Positions 7,152 through 13,797 of a stretch of 14,429 nucleotides of DNA are shown piece by piece. The notes beneath the pieces were generated by a model. It saw only the letters and a program-made list of their open reading frames with translations, had not been told where the DNA came from and searched no databases. Both the position numbers and the translations under genes were made by a program. Each line of letters starts with the position of its first letter. The stretch's first letter is position 1. Where the stretch lies: NCBI GenBank assembly GCA_913055965.1, contig CAJXKX010000009.1, forward strand, positions 1 through 14,429, read 5' to 3'. This DNA comes from an uncultured Roseovarius sp. (GTDB lineage Bacteria > Pseudomonadota > Alphaproteobacteria > Rhodobacterales > Rhodobacteraceae).

Positions 7152-8276
7152 TCACTCCCTCAGCAGCACGGCGGCGGTATCGGTCCACGACAGCCACACT
7201 GTGTCTTCCCAGGTGAAGTCGCGGCGCGACAGGCGGCGGGTATTGGCCGTCTGCGCCTTGACCATCCGCCCGCCCGCGATCTCGACATGATAGGTCGAGA
7301 GATTGCCGAGATAGGCGATGTCGATGATCTTGCCCTGCACCGCGTTGCGGCGGCCCTCGGGGCGCTCGGCGCTGATCGCCACCTTCTCGGGGCGCAGCGC
7401 GATATGGCAGGTGTCGCCCTCGGCGAGGTCGATGTCGAAGGCCGAATAGATCGGTGCCGCGCCCTCGGCATAGCGCACCTCGTAGCCCTCGCCCGACCGG
7501 GTCGCGCGCCCGGTGACGATGGTCACGTCGCCGATGAAATCGGCGACATAGGTGGTCGTGGGGTTCTCGTAGATGCGGGCGGGGGTATCGGCCTGCACGA
7601 TGCGGCCATTGTCCATCACCGCGACGCGGGAGGCCACGGTCATCGCCTCTTCCTGGTCGTGGGTGACGATGACGAAGGTGGTGCCGGTCTTTTCCTGGAT
7701 GTCCATGAGCTCGAACTGCGTCGCCTGCCGCAGCTTGGCATCGAGCGCGCCGAGCGGCTCATCGAGCAGGAGCAGCTTGGGGGCCTTGGCGAGGCTGCGC
7801 GCGAGCGCCACGCGCTGCCGCTGGCCGCCGGAAATCTGGTGCGGCTTGCGGCGGGCGAACTGCGTGAGCCGCGTGAGCTTGAGCATCTCCTCGACCCGCG
7901 CGGCGATCGCGTCCTTGGACATGCGGTCGCGCTTGAGGCCGAAGGCGATGTTGTCCCAGACGCTGAGGTGCGGAAACAGCGCGTAGGACTGGAACATCAT
8001 GTTGACCGCGCGCTTGTTGGGCGGGATCGGCGCGATATCCTGACCGCCGAGCAGGATCGTGCCCTCGGTCGGGGCCTCGAAACCGGCGAGCATGCGCATC
8101 ATCGTGGTCTTGCCGCAGCCCGAGGGCCCGAGAAGGGCAAAGAACTCGCGCTCGTAGATGTCGAATGTCTGGTTGTCGATGGCGGTGAAATCGCCGAACC
8201 GCTTGGTCACGCCCTTGAACTGGATCAGCGGTTTCGCGTCCGGATCGTTCCACGGCTCGAAGACGGTCTGCCCCAT
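7152..8276 (-). CDS. potG: Polyamine ABC transporter ATP-binding protein PotG/PotA type
   Basis: A 374-residue ATPase that powers polyamine import at the cytoplasmic face of PotH-PotI. Motifs in order: Walker A GPSGCGKTT (50-58), Q-loop FQSYALFP (95-102), signature ISGGQRQR (148-155), Walker B LLLLDEP (168-174), D-loop GALDAK and switch His206 in VTHDQEEA. Residues about 240-370 form the C-terminal TOBE/OB regulatory domain common to the PotA/MalK group, including HIALRPEKVAI. The N terminus reads KPLIQFKGVTKRFGDFTAIDNQTFDIYEREFF, which is strongly PotA/PotG-like. A G-rich site precedes the ATG. The gene follows potF after a terminator-like hairpin, so it is probably expressed below potF. PotG is chosen over PotA because of the PotF-type partner. 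Confidence 0.94.
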   Translation of the reverse strand: MGQTVFEPWNDPDAKPLIQFKGVTKRFGDFTAIDNQTFDIYEREFFALLGPSGCGKTTMMRMLAGFEAPTEGTILLGGQDIAPIPPNKRAVNMMFQSYALFPHLSVWDNIAFGLKRDRMSKDAIAARVEEMLKLTRLTQFARRKPHQISGGQRQRVALARSLAKAPKLLLLDEPLGALDAKLRQATQFELMDIQEKTGTTFVIVTHDQEEAMTVASRVAVMDNGRIVQADTPARIYENPTTTYVADFIGDVTIVTGRATRSGEGYEVRYAEGAAPIYSAFDIDLAEGDTCHIALRPEKVAISAERPEGRRNAVQGKIIDIAYLGNLSTYHVEIAGGRMVKAQTANTRRLSRRDFTWEDTVWLSWTDTAAVLLRE

Positions 8277-8301
8277 GCTGCCCCCGGCATTTATGGATAT
8301 G

Positions 8302-8331
8302 AAAAGGCCCGCGCCGTTGGGGGCGCGGGCC
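8302..8331 (-). terminator. Terminator-like hairpin between potF and potG
   Basis: Read on the minus strand, a perfect 10-bp GC stem (GGCCCGCGCC / GGCGCGGGCC, 6-base loop) is followed by TTTTCATAT. It starts 12 bp after the potF stop. It has the form of an intrinsic terminator with a short T-run. Since potG, potH and potI must still be transcribed, it is probably leaky or acts as a 3' stabiliser, giving excess binding protein over membrane components, a common arrangement in ABC import operons. Confidence 0.75.
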
Positions 8332-8343
8332 GGACTGCCGGGC

Positions 8344-9390
8344 TCAGGTGCCGGACTTGATCTTGGTCCAGAGGCGGGTGGTAAAGAGGTTGTCGAGCGC
8401 CTCCTGCGACGGATAGATCGCCGGATCGCCGATCACGTCCTCCACGAGGTATTCCTGCGATGCCTTGTTGCCGTTGGCGTAGTAGACATAGTTCGACGCC
8501 GCCGCCATGTTCTTCGCATCCATGATGAAATTCAGGAAGGTATGCGCGCCGTCGGGGTTGGGCGCATCGACCGGAATCGCCATCTGGTCGAACCACATCT
8601 GCGCGCCTTCCTTGGGCGCGTTGTAGACGATCTCGACGCCATTGTCGGCCTCTGCCGCGCGGTCGCGCGCCTGCAGGATGTCACCCGACCAACCGACGGC
8701 CACGCAGATATCGCCATTGGCCAGCGCGTTGATGTATTCGCTGCTGTGGAATTTCTGGATATGCGGGCGCACCGCCATCAGCACCGGCTCGGTCTTGGCG
8801 ATCACGTCGGGGTCGTGGCTGTCGGGGTCCTCGCCGATGTATTTCAGCGCCATCGGGATCATTTCGGCGGGCGCATCGAGGAAATGCACGCCGCATTCGG
8901 CCAGCTTTTCCATGTTCTCGGGGTTCAGCACCAGTTCGAGACTGTCGAGCGGCGCATCCTCGCCCAGCACTTCCTGCACCTTGCCGACATTCGCGCCGAT
9001 GCCCGTGGTGCCCCACATGTAGTTGATCGAATACTCGTTGCCGGGATCGTACTGCGCCGTCCGCTTCGACACCACGTCCCACATGTTGTCGAGATTGGGC
9101 AGCTTGGACTTGTCCAGCTTCTGGAACGCGCCGGCCTGAATCTGGCGTTGCAGGAAGGTGCCCGAGGGCACGACCACGTCATAGCCCGAGCCGCCCGCGA
9201 GCATCTTGGTCTCCAGCACCTCGTTGCTGTCGAACACGTCGTAGATCAGGTCGAGGCCGGTTTCCTCTTCGAACTGCGTCAGCAACTCCTCGTCGATATA
9301 GTCGGACCAGTTGTAGACCCGCACCTCCTGCGCCGAGGCGGCGGTGCCGAGCGCGAGCGCGGCCGTGGTGGTCAGCATAAGGTATTTCAT
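8344..9390 (-). CDS. potF: Periplasmic putrescine/polyamine-binding protein PotF type
   Basis: A 348-residue substrate-binding protein. Residues 1-20 are a Sec signal peptide (hydrophobic core ALALGTAASA, cleavage before QEVRVYNW). The start at 9390 has GGGAG 8 bp upstream; an ATG 24 bp further up would spoil the signal peptide. The mature protein begins with the PotF hallmark VYNWSDYI and continues with DVFDSNEVLETKMLAGGSGYDVVVPS. Putative polyamine contacts, aligned from memory with E. coli PotF, are Trp28, Ser29, Asp30 and Tyr31, Ser76, Glu176, Trp234, Asp237 and Asp268. WSDY agrees with putrescine-binding PotF rather than PotD (WTEY), but Trp266 stands where PotF has Phe276 and PotD has Trp, so spermidine binding is possible. 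First gene of the pot operon, divergent from the GntR regulator. Confidence 0.94.
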   Translation of the reverse strand: MKYLMLTTTAALALGTAASAQEVRVYNWSDYIDEELLTQFEEETGLDLIYDVFDSNEVLETKMLAGGSGYDVVVPSGTFLQRQIQAGAFQKLDKSKLPNLDNMWDVVSKRTAQYDPGNEYSINYMWGTTGIGANVGKVQEVLGEDAPLDSLELVLNPENMEKLAECGVHFLDAPAEMIPMALKYIGEDPDSHDPDVIAKTEPVLMAVRPHIQKFHSSEYINALANGDICVAVGWSGDILQARDRAAEADNGVEIVYNAPKEGAQMWFDQMAIPVDAPNPDGAHTFLNFIMDAKNMAAASNYVYYANGNKASQEYLVEDVIGDPAIYPSQEALDNLFTTRLWTKIKSGT

Positions 9391-9428
9391 GATGGTCTCC
9401 CGTTGGTTCGGCATGTTACCTGCCCTGA

Positions 9429-9448
9429 CAGTATTTGATCAAAAACTG
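9429..9448. promoter_or_regulatory. Operator candidate 1, palindrome centred on TGATCA
   Basis: CAGTATTTGATCAAAAACTG is a 20-bp inverted repeat with 18 of 20 positions symmetric, in the 141-bp gap between potF and the GntR gene. The core ATTTGATCA recurs, nearly unchanged, in the promoter of the aminotransferase gene on the other side of the regulator. The location overlaps the predicted potF -10 box. The likely ligand is the adjacent GntR/FCD protein. Confidence 0.6.
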
Positions 9449-9461
9449 CCGCGGATGGCAA
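9433..9461 (-). promoter_or_regulatory. Predicted promoter of the pot operon
   Basis: On the minus strand, TTGCCA (9461-9456) and TCAAAT (9438-9433) are separated by 17 bp. Each matches its consensus box at four or five of six positions. The -10 lies in the TTTGATCA palindrome, which is the position expected for repressor control. The leader to the potF ATG at 9390 would be roughly 35 nt. Assigned by eye only. Confidence 0.4.
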
Positions 9462-9519
9462 TATGGTAATGTTTTCATGCAGCCGCTAAACTCGCAAGCC
9501 ATGAGTTCGGACAGCGATC

Positions 9520-9526
9520 GGGAGGG
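9520..9526 (+). promoter_or_regulatory. Strong ribosome-binding site deciding a GTG start
   Basis: GGGAGGG lies 5 bp before GTG 9532, which supports that codon as the start of the GntR gene. The nearby ATG at 9501 is out of frame. Confidence 0.7.
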
Positions 9527-9531
9527 CCGGG

Positions 9532-10230
9532 GTGACATCGCGAACCGCACGGAAATCGGGCAGCCAGACCGGCCCGGCACCGCGCCTGCCGGCGCATGAG
9601 ACGATCTATCGCCAGTTGCGGGCGCTGGTGCTGTTCGGCGATCTCGCGCCGGGGCAGGCGGTGACGATTCAGGGCCTGTGCGACCGGCTGGGCGCGGGGA
9701 TGACGCCGGTGCGCGAGGCGATCCGGCGGCTCATCGCCGAGGGCGCGCTGGAATTCCAGGGCAACCGGCGGGTCTCGGTGCCGCTGCTCGACGCCGGCAA
9801 TATCGGCGAATTGATCTATGCGCGTCAATGGCTTGATCCCCATCTTGCGCGGCGCGCGACCGAGCGTGTCACGCCCTTCGACCTTGCCCGGCTGACCGCG
9901 ATCGACGACGATCTCGACGCGGCGATCCTGCGCGGCGACATGCGCGGCTATCTCGAACTCAACTACCGCTTTCACCGCGCGCTCTATGAATTGGCGGCGT
10001 CGCCGATCCTCACGGATGTGGCCGACGGGCTGTGGCTGCGCTTTGGCCCGTCGCTGCGGGTGGTGTGCGGGCGGGTGGGCACCGAGGGCCTGCCCGACCG
10101 TCACAAGGACCTGCTGGCGGCGATGCGCGCGGGCGACGGTGAGGCCGCGGCGCAGGCGATCCGCGAGGACGTGGTGCAGGGAATGGAGCAGGTGCGCCGC
10201 TCGCTCTCGCGCAAGCCCCGCGACGACTGA
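9532..10230 (+). CDS. GntR/FCD-family regulator, probable repressor of polyamine genes
   Basis: A 232-residue regulator starting at GTG. Residues about 22-85 form the winged helix: ETIYRQLRALVLFGDLAPGQAVTIQGLCDRLGAGMTPVREAIRRL carries the GntR signature. Residues about 90-220 form an FCD domain. Its metal site looks reduced: Asn144 stands in the usual Asp position (LNYRFH), with His148 and His191 kept, and no His is visible at the C-terminal site (VVQGMEQV). So it may bind a non-metal ligand, or the metal weakly. It lies between the divergent pot operon and the co-oriented spuC gene, with a shared palindrome in both intergenic gaps, which makes it the natural local regulator. A polyamine or its breakdown product as inducer is inference. 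Only 91 bp separate its stop from the spuC ATG, yet spuC has its own predicted promoter there. Confidence 0.9.
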   Translation: MTSRTARKSGSQTGPAPRLPAHETIYRQLRALVLFGDLAPGQAVTIQGLCDRLGAGMTPVREAIRRLIAEGALEFQGNRRVSVPLLDAGNIGELIYARQWLDPHLARRATERVTPFDLARLTAIDDDLDAAILRGDMRGYLELNYRFHRALYELAASPILTDVADGLWLRFGPSLRVVCGRVGTEGLPDRHKDLLAAMRAGDGEAAAQAIREDVVQGMEQVRRSLSRKPRDD

Positions 10231-10235
10231 TTCGA

Positions 10236-10263
10236 TTGACACTCCGGAATTTGATCATATTCT
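10236..10263 (+). promoter_or_regulatory. Predicted promoter of the aminotransferase gene
   Basis: A perfect -35 TTGACA (10236-10241) is followed after 16 bp by TATTCT (10258-10263, four of six). It starts 5 bp after the GntR stop and gives a leader of about 50 nt to the ATG at 10322. The operator candidate at 10247-10262 fills the spacer and reaches into the -10. Confidence 0.55.
10247..10262. promoter_or_regulatory. Operator candidate 2, palindrome centred on TGATCA
   Basis: GAATTTGATCATATTC is symmetric at 14 of 16 positions and shares ATTTGATCA with the site upstream of potF. It sits between the predicted -35 and -10 of the aminotransferase promoter, a classical repressor position. Confidence 0.6.
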
Positions 10264-10321
10264 TGGCGGCAAGCGGCCGGACAGGCTGCATCCCCGATTC
10301 CCCGATCCGAAAGGGACCGCC

Positions 10322-11719
10322 ATGACCGCGATCACCAACCACCTGCCCACCGCCGAATTGCAGGCGCTCGACGCCGCGCATCACATGCACCCCTTCACCC
10401 ATGGCGACGGGCTGAACAAGAAGGGTGCGCGCATCATCACCCGCGCGCGCGGCGTCACGCTGACCGACAGCGACGGCAACGAGATCCTCGACGCGATGGC
10501 GGGGCTGTGGTGCGTCAATATCGGCTACGGGCGCGAGGAACTGGCCGAGGTGGCGGCGCGGCAGATGCGCGAACTGCCCTATTACAACACCTTCTTCCAG
10601 ACCAGCCACGTCCCTGCCATCGCGCTGGCCAACCGGCTGGCGGAACTGGCCCCCGGCGATCTCAATCACGTCTTCTACGCGGGCTCCGGCTCGGAGGCCA
10701 ATGACACCAATATCCGCATGGTGCGCACCTACTGGGCCGAAAAGGGCCAGCCCGAGCGCACCATCATCATCGCGCGCAAGAACGGCTATCACGGCTCGTC
10801 CATGGGCAGCGCCAGCCTGGGCGGCATGGCGGGGATGCACGCGCAGGGGGGCATGCCCATCCCCGATATCCACCATATCGACCAGCCGCACTGGTATGCC
10901 GAGGGCGGCGACATGGACCCCGACGCGTTCGGCCTCGCCCGCGCGCGGCAACTGGAGGAAAAGATCGAGGAACTGGGCGCGCACCGCGTCGGTGCCTTCA
11001 TCGCCGAGCCGGTGCAGGGCGCGGGCGGCGTCATCATCCCGCCCGACAGCTACTGGCCGGAAATTCAGCGCATCTGCGACAAGTACGGAATCCTGTTGAT
11101 CGCCGACGAGGTGATCTGCGGATTCGGACGCACCGGCAACTGGTTCGGCAGCCAGACCATGGGCATCCGCCCGGACATCATGACCATCGCCAAGGGGCTG
11201 TCGTCGGGCTATGCGCCCATCGGCGGCTCGATCGTGTCGGACGCGGTGGCCGAGGTGATGAACGGCTGCGAGTTCAACCACGGCTATACCTATTCGGGGC
11301 ACCCCGTCGCCTGCGCCGTGGCGCTGGAGAACCTGCGCATCCTCGACGAGGAAGGGATCGTGACCCGCGTCGCCGAGGAAACCGTGCCTTACATGAAGGA
11401 AAAATGGGAGAGCCTCGCCGCGCACCCGATGGTGGGCGAGGCGCGGATCGTGGGGCTGATGGGCTCGCTCGCGCTGACGCCGGACAAGGGCGCGCGGGCG
11501 AAATTCGCCTCGGAGCCGGGCACGGTGGGCTATATCTGCCGCGAGCGGTGCTTTGCCAACAACCTGGTGATGCGCCATGTTGGCGACCGCATGATCATCT
11601 CGCCGCCGCTGGTGATCTCGAAGAAGGAGATCGACACGCTGATCGAGCGCGCGTGGCGCTCGCTCGACGAGGCGGAGCGGCAGGTCCGCGACGAGGGGCT
11701 GATGAAGGCGGCGGCGTGA
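10322..11719 (+). CDS. spuC: Putrescine-pyruvate aminotransferase, SpuC type (class III, PLP)
   Basis: A 465-residue PLP enzyme expected to move an amino group from putrescine (or a related polyamine or omega-amine) to pyruvate, giving 4-aminobutanal and alanine. Features: PPi-loop YAGSGSEANDT (119-129), NGYHGSS (154-160), AEPVQGAGG (228-236), cofactor Asp262 in IADEVICGFGRTG, and the Schiff-base Lys291 in IAKGLSSGYAPIGG. The opening (HHMHPFTHGDGLNKKGARIIT) and the DAMAGLWCVNIGYGREEL block closely follow Pseudomonas SpuC, which is the reason for preferring it over other class III transaminases such as beta-alanine-pyruvate aminotransferase. The ATG at 10322 has AAAGGGA upstream; the frame runs open further left but only as a shadow of the GntR gene. 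Its position opposite a putrescine importer supports the substrate. The next enzyme, 4-aminobutanal dehydrogenase, is not in the window. Cytoplasmic. Confidence 0.9.
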   Translation: MTAITNHLPTAELQALDAAHHMHPFTHGDGLNKKGARIITRARGVTLTDSDGNEILDAMAGLWCVNIGYGREELAEVAARQMRELPYYNTFFQTSHVPAIALANRLAELAPGDLNHVFYAGSGSEANDTNIRMVRTYWAEKGQPERTIIIARKNGYHGSSMGSASLGGMAGMHAQGGMPIPDIHHIDQPHWYAEGGDMDPDAFGLARARQLEEKIEELGAHRVGAFIAEPVQGAGGVIIPPDSYWPEIQRICDKYGILLIADEVICGFGRTGNWFGSQTMGIRPDIMTIAKGLSSGYAPIGGSIVSDAVAEVMNGCEFNHGYTYSGHPVACAVALENLRILDEEGIVTRVAEETVPYMKEKWESLAAHPMVGEARIVGLMGSLALTPDKGARAKFASEPGTVGYICRERCFANNLVMRHVGDRMIISPPLVISKKEIDTLIERAWRSLDEAERQVRDEGLMKAAA

Positions 11720-11745
11720 CAGGCGGTTCGAGGCGCTGACACGGC

Positions 11746-11872
11746 TGGCCTGTCGCGGACGAAGAAAAACGGAATCCTGACAAGAGTCCGTTCAGGAAAG
11801 GTTTAGATTCTCCTGATCTCGCCTCGCGGCTCGGGTCCCACGATATCGACGGGACGAGTCCGCGACAGGCCA
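11746..11872. repeat. 127-bp element bounded by a perfect 15-bp inverted repeat
   Basis: The 235-bp gap 11720-11954 contains TGGCCTGTCGCGGAC (11746-11760) and its exact reverse complement GTCCGCGACAGGCCA (11858-11872), 97 bp apart. Inside are smaller inverted repeats: AACGGA/TCCGTT (11768-11773, 11787-11792), TCCTGA/TCAGGA (11775-11780, 11792-11797), and GTCCC/GGGAC (11835-11839, 11851-11855) enclosing the palindrome CGATATCG. The first two are mutually exclusive. The interior is more AT-rich than its flanks. No target-site duplication and no gene are visible. It could be a structured leader or small RNA, a two-way terminator region, or a MITE-like element. Confidence 0.7.
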
Positions 11873-11954
11873 TGCGATCGCGCGTCCGGCCCGCCGCCCT
11901 TGCCCCCCGCCCCGTCCCGCGCGACAGTGGGGCGCGGCAAACGGAGGGCGGCGC

Positions 11955-13649
11955 ATGGCACAGCTTGAGGACCGGATCGCGCAAGGCAGGGGCGACGCGC
12001 CCGCCGATCTCGTGCTGCGGGGCGGGCAGGTCTTTGACCTCGTGACGGGCGCGATGATCGCGGGCGACGTGGCGATCTGCGGCGACACCGTCGTGGGCAT
12101 CGGTGCCGAGTACGAGGGACGCGAGGTAATCGACGTGGCGGGGCTCACCCTCGTGCCCGGCTTCATCGACACCCATCTGCACATCGAAAGCTCCCTCGTC
12201 ACGCCGCTGGAATTCGACCGCTGCGTGACACCGCGCGGCATCACCACCGCGATCTGCGACCCGCACGAGATCGCCAACGTGCTGGGCCTCGACGGCATCC
12301 GCTATTTCCAGCAGGCGAGCGCGCACACGCTGATGGATATCCGCGTGCAACTCTCGTCCTGCGTGCCCTCCACGGACATGGAGACGGCAGGGGCGGAGAT
12401 CGGCGCGGACGATCTGCAAGAGGTGATGGGGCACCCCTCGGGCATCGGGCTCGCGGAGGTGATGAACTATCCCGGCGTGATCCATCGCGACCCGGCCATG
12501 ATGGCCAAGCTGCGGCTTTTCGAGGGGGGGCACATGGACGGGCATTGCCCGCAGCTATCGGGGCGCGACCTGAATGCCTATTGCGCCGCCGGCATCCGCA
12601 CAGAGCACGAGGCGACGACCGCCGGGGAGGCGCGGGAGAAGCTGCAACGGGGCATGCGGGTGCTGATCCGCGAGGGATCGGTCAGCAAGGATCTCGAGGC
12701 GCTCAGCCCGCTTCTGTCCGACATCACCGCGCCCTACATGTGCCTGTGCACCGACGACCGCAACCCGCTCGACATCGCCGAGGAGGGGCATCTAGATCAC
12801 ATGATCCGGCGACTGATCGCGCGGGGGGCCTCGCCGCTCGCGGCCTATCGCGCCGCGTCGCTCTCGGGGGCCGAGGCCTTCGGGCTGCGCGACCGGGGGC
12901 TGATCGCGCCGGGGCGGCGCGCGGATATCGTGGCCGTCGGATCGCTGGAGGCATGCGACGCGCGGCTGGTACTCTGCGCCGGTGTGGTGGCGGATGATGC
13001 GGCGTTTGCCGCGCGCCCCGGGATCGCGCCCGTGGGCCGCCATTCCGTCAGGGCGCCCGTCGTGACACCGCAGGATTTCCGCCACACCGGCAACCGGGCG
13101 GAAACGGACGTGATCGGCATCCTCGAGGGCCGCATCCTGACCGGGCATCTGCAAGAGCGGATCGCGCCGCAGGACGGCGACAAGCGCCCCGACCCGGCCC
13201 GCGATCTGGCGCGCATCGCGGTGGTCGAGCGGCACGGGAAAAACGGCAATATCGCCACCGGGTTCGTACGCGGGTTCGGCCTCGAATCGGGGGCCATCGC
13301 CTCGACCGTGTGCCACGATCACCACAACATCGCCTGCGTCGGCGTGGATTATGACGACATGGCTCTGGCGGTGAACCGGATGGCCGAGATCGAGGGCGGT
13401 TTCGTGGTGGCGCATCGGGGCCGCGTGCTGGCCGAACTGCCGCTGCCGGTGGCGGGGCTGATGAGCCTCGAGCCGTTCGAGGCGGTGCGCGACCGGCTGG
13501 AGGCGCTGCGCGCGGCGGCGAAATCGCTGGGCGTGGGGCTGCAGGAGCCGTTCCTGCAGCTGGCCTTTCTCGCGCTGCCGGTCATCCCGGCACTCAAGAT
13601 CACCGACCGCGGTCTGGTGGACGTGACGCGCTTCGAGTTGATCGGGTGA
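11955..13649 (+). CDS. ade: Adenine deaminase (Ade family)
   Basis: A 564-residue metal-dependent amidohydrolase that converts adenine to hypoxanthine and ammonia. Metal-site motifs: His74-Leu-His76 in FIDTHLHIESS, Glu168 in LAEVMN, His193 and His197 in GGHMDGHCP, His218 in TEHEA, and Asp267/Asp268 in CLCTDDRN. The C-terminal Ade-specific domain is present with CHDHHNI (453-459), so the protein is full length (relatives are about 550-600 residues). The order of motifs separates Ade from dihydropyrimidinases and adenosine deaminases. GGAGG lies about 8 bp before the ATG. It is co-oriented with spuC upstream, but the 235-bp gap with the inverted-repeat element suggests separate control. It would feed purine catabolism; no xanthine dehydrogenase gene is in view. 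Cytoplasmic. Confidence 0.95.
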   Translation: MAQLEDRIAQGRGDAPADLVLRGGQVFDLVTGAMIAGDVAICGDTVVGIGAEYEGREVIDVAGLTLVPGFIDTHLHIESSLVTPLEFDRCVTPRGITTAICDPHEIANVLGLDGIRYFQQASAHTLMDIRVQLSSCVPSTDMETAGAEIGADDLQEVMGHPSGIGLAEVMNYPGVIHRDPAMMAKLRLFEGGHMDGHCPQLSGRDLNAYCAAGIRTEHEATTAGEAREKLQRGMRVLIREGSVSKDLEALSPLLSDITAPYMCLCTDDRNPLDIAEEGHLDHMIRRLIARGASPLAAYRAASLSGAEAFGLRDRGLIAPGRRADIVAVGSLEACDARLVLCAGVVADDAAFAARPGIAPVGRHSVRAPVVTPQDFRHTGNRAETDVIGILEGRILTGHLQERIAPQDGDKRPDPARDLARIAVVERHGKNGNIATGFVRGFGLESGAIASTVCHDHHNIACVGVDYDDMALAVNRMAEIEGGFVVAHRGRVLAELPLPVAGLMSLEPFEAVRDRLEALRAAAKSLGVGLQEPFLQLAFLALPVIPALKITDRGLVDVTRFELIG

Positions 13650-13797
13650 GGGGGATGGCGGCTCCCTGCGCGGCTGGACAGGCACCGCGCCTCCGCGATA
13701 TTGGACAGGGCGCGGGCACCGTCCGGGCCCCTCTGCCCGCCCGGCGCGCGCCTCCCTTCCCCCTCGGGGCAATGATTTTCCGAAAGGGCCCTGTGCC

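Noticed and set aside
10010..11578. Long minus-strand open frame (522 codons) antisense to spuC and the end of the GntR gene
   Set aside because: Typical antisense shadow in high-GC DNA; spuC has complete PLP motifs.
11776..11801. Hammerhead-ribozyme-like string (CTGACAAGAGTCCG followed by GGAAAGG) before ade
   Set aside because: The required CTGANGA core is broken and the three-stem geometry with a cleavage site is not present.
11746..11872. Insertion sequence
   Set aside because: No transposase and no target-site duplication; too short for an autonomous element. Kept only as an inverted-repeat element.
11720..11954. Purine riboswitch upstream of adenine deaminase
   Set aside because: I could not find the conserved three-way junction and loop sequences; the structure seen is a different inverted repeat.
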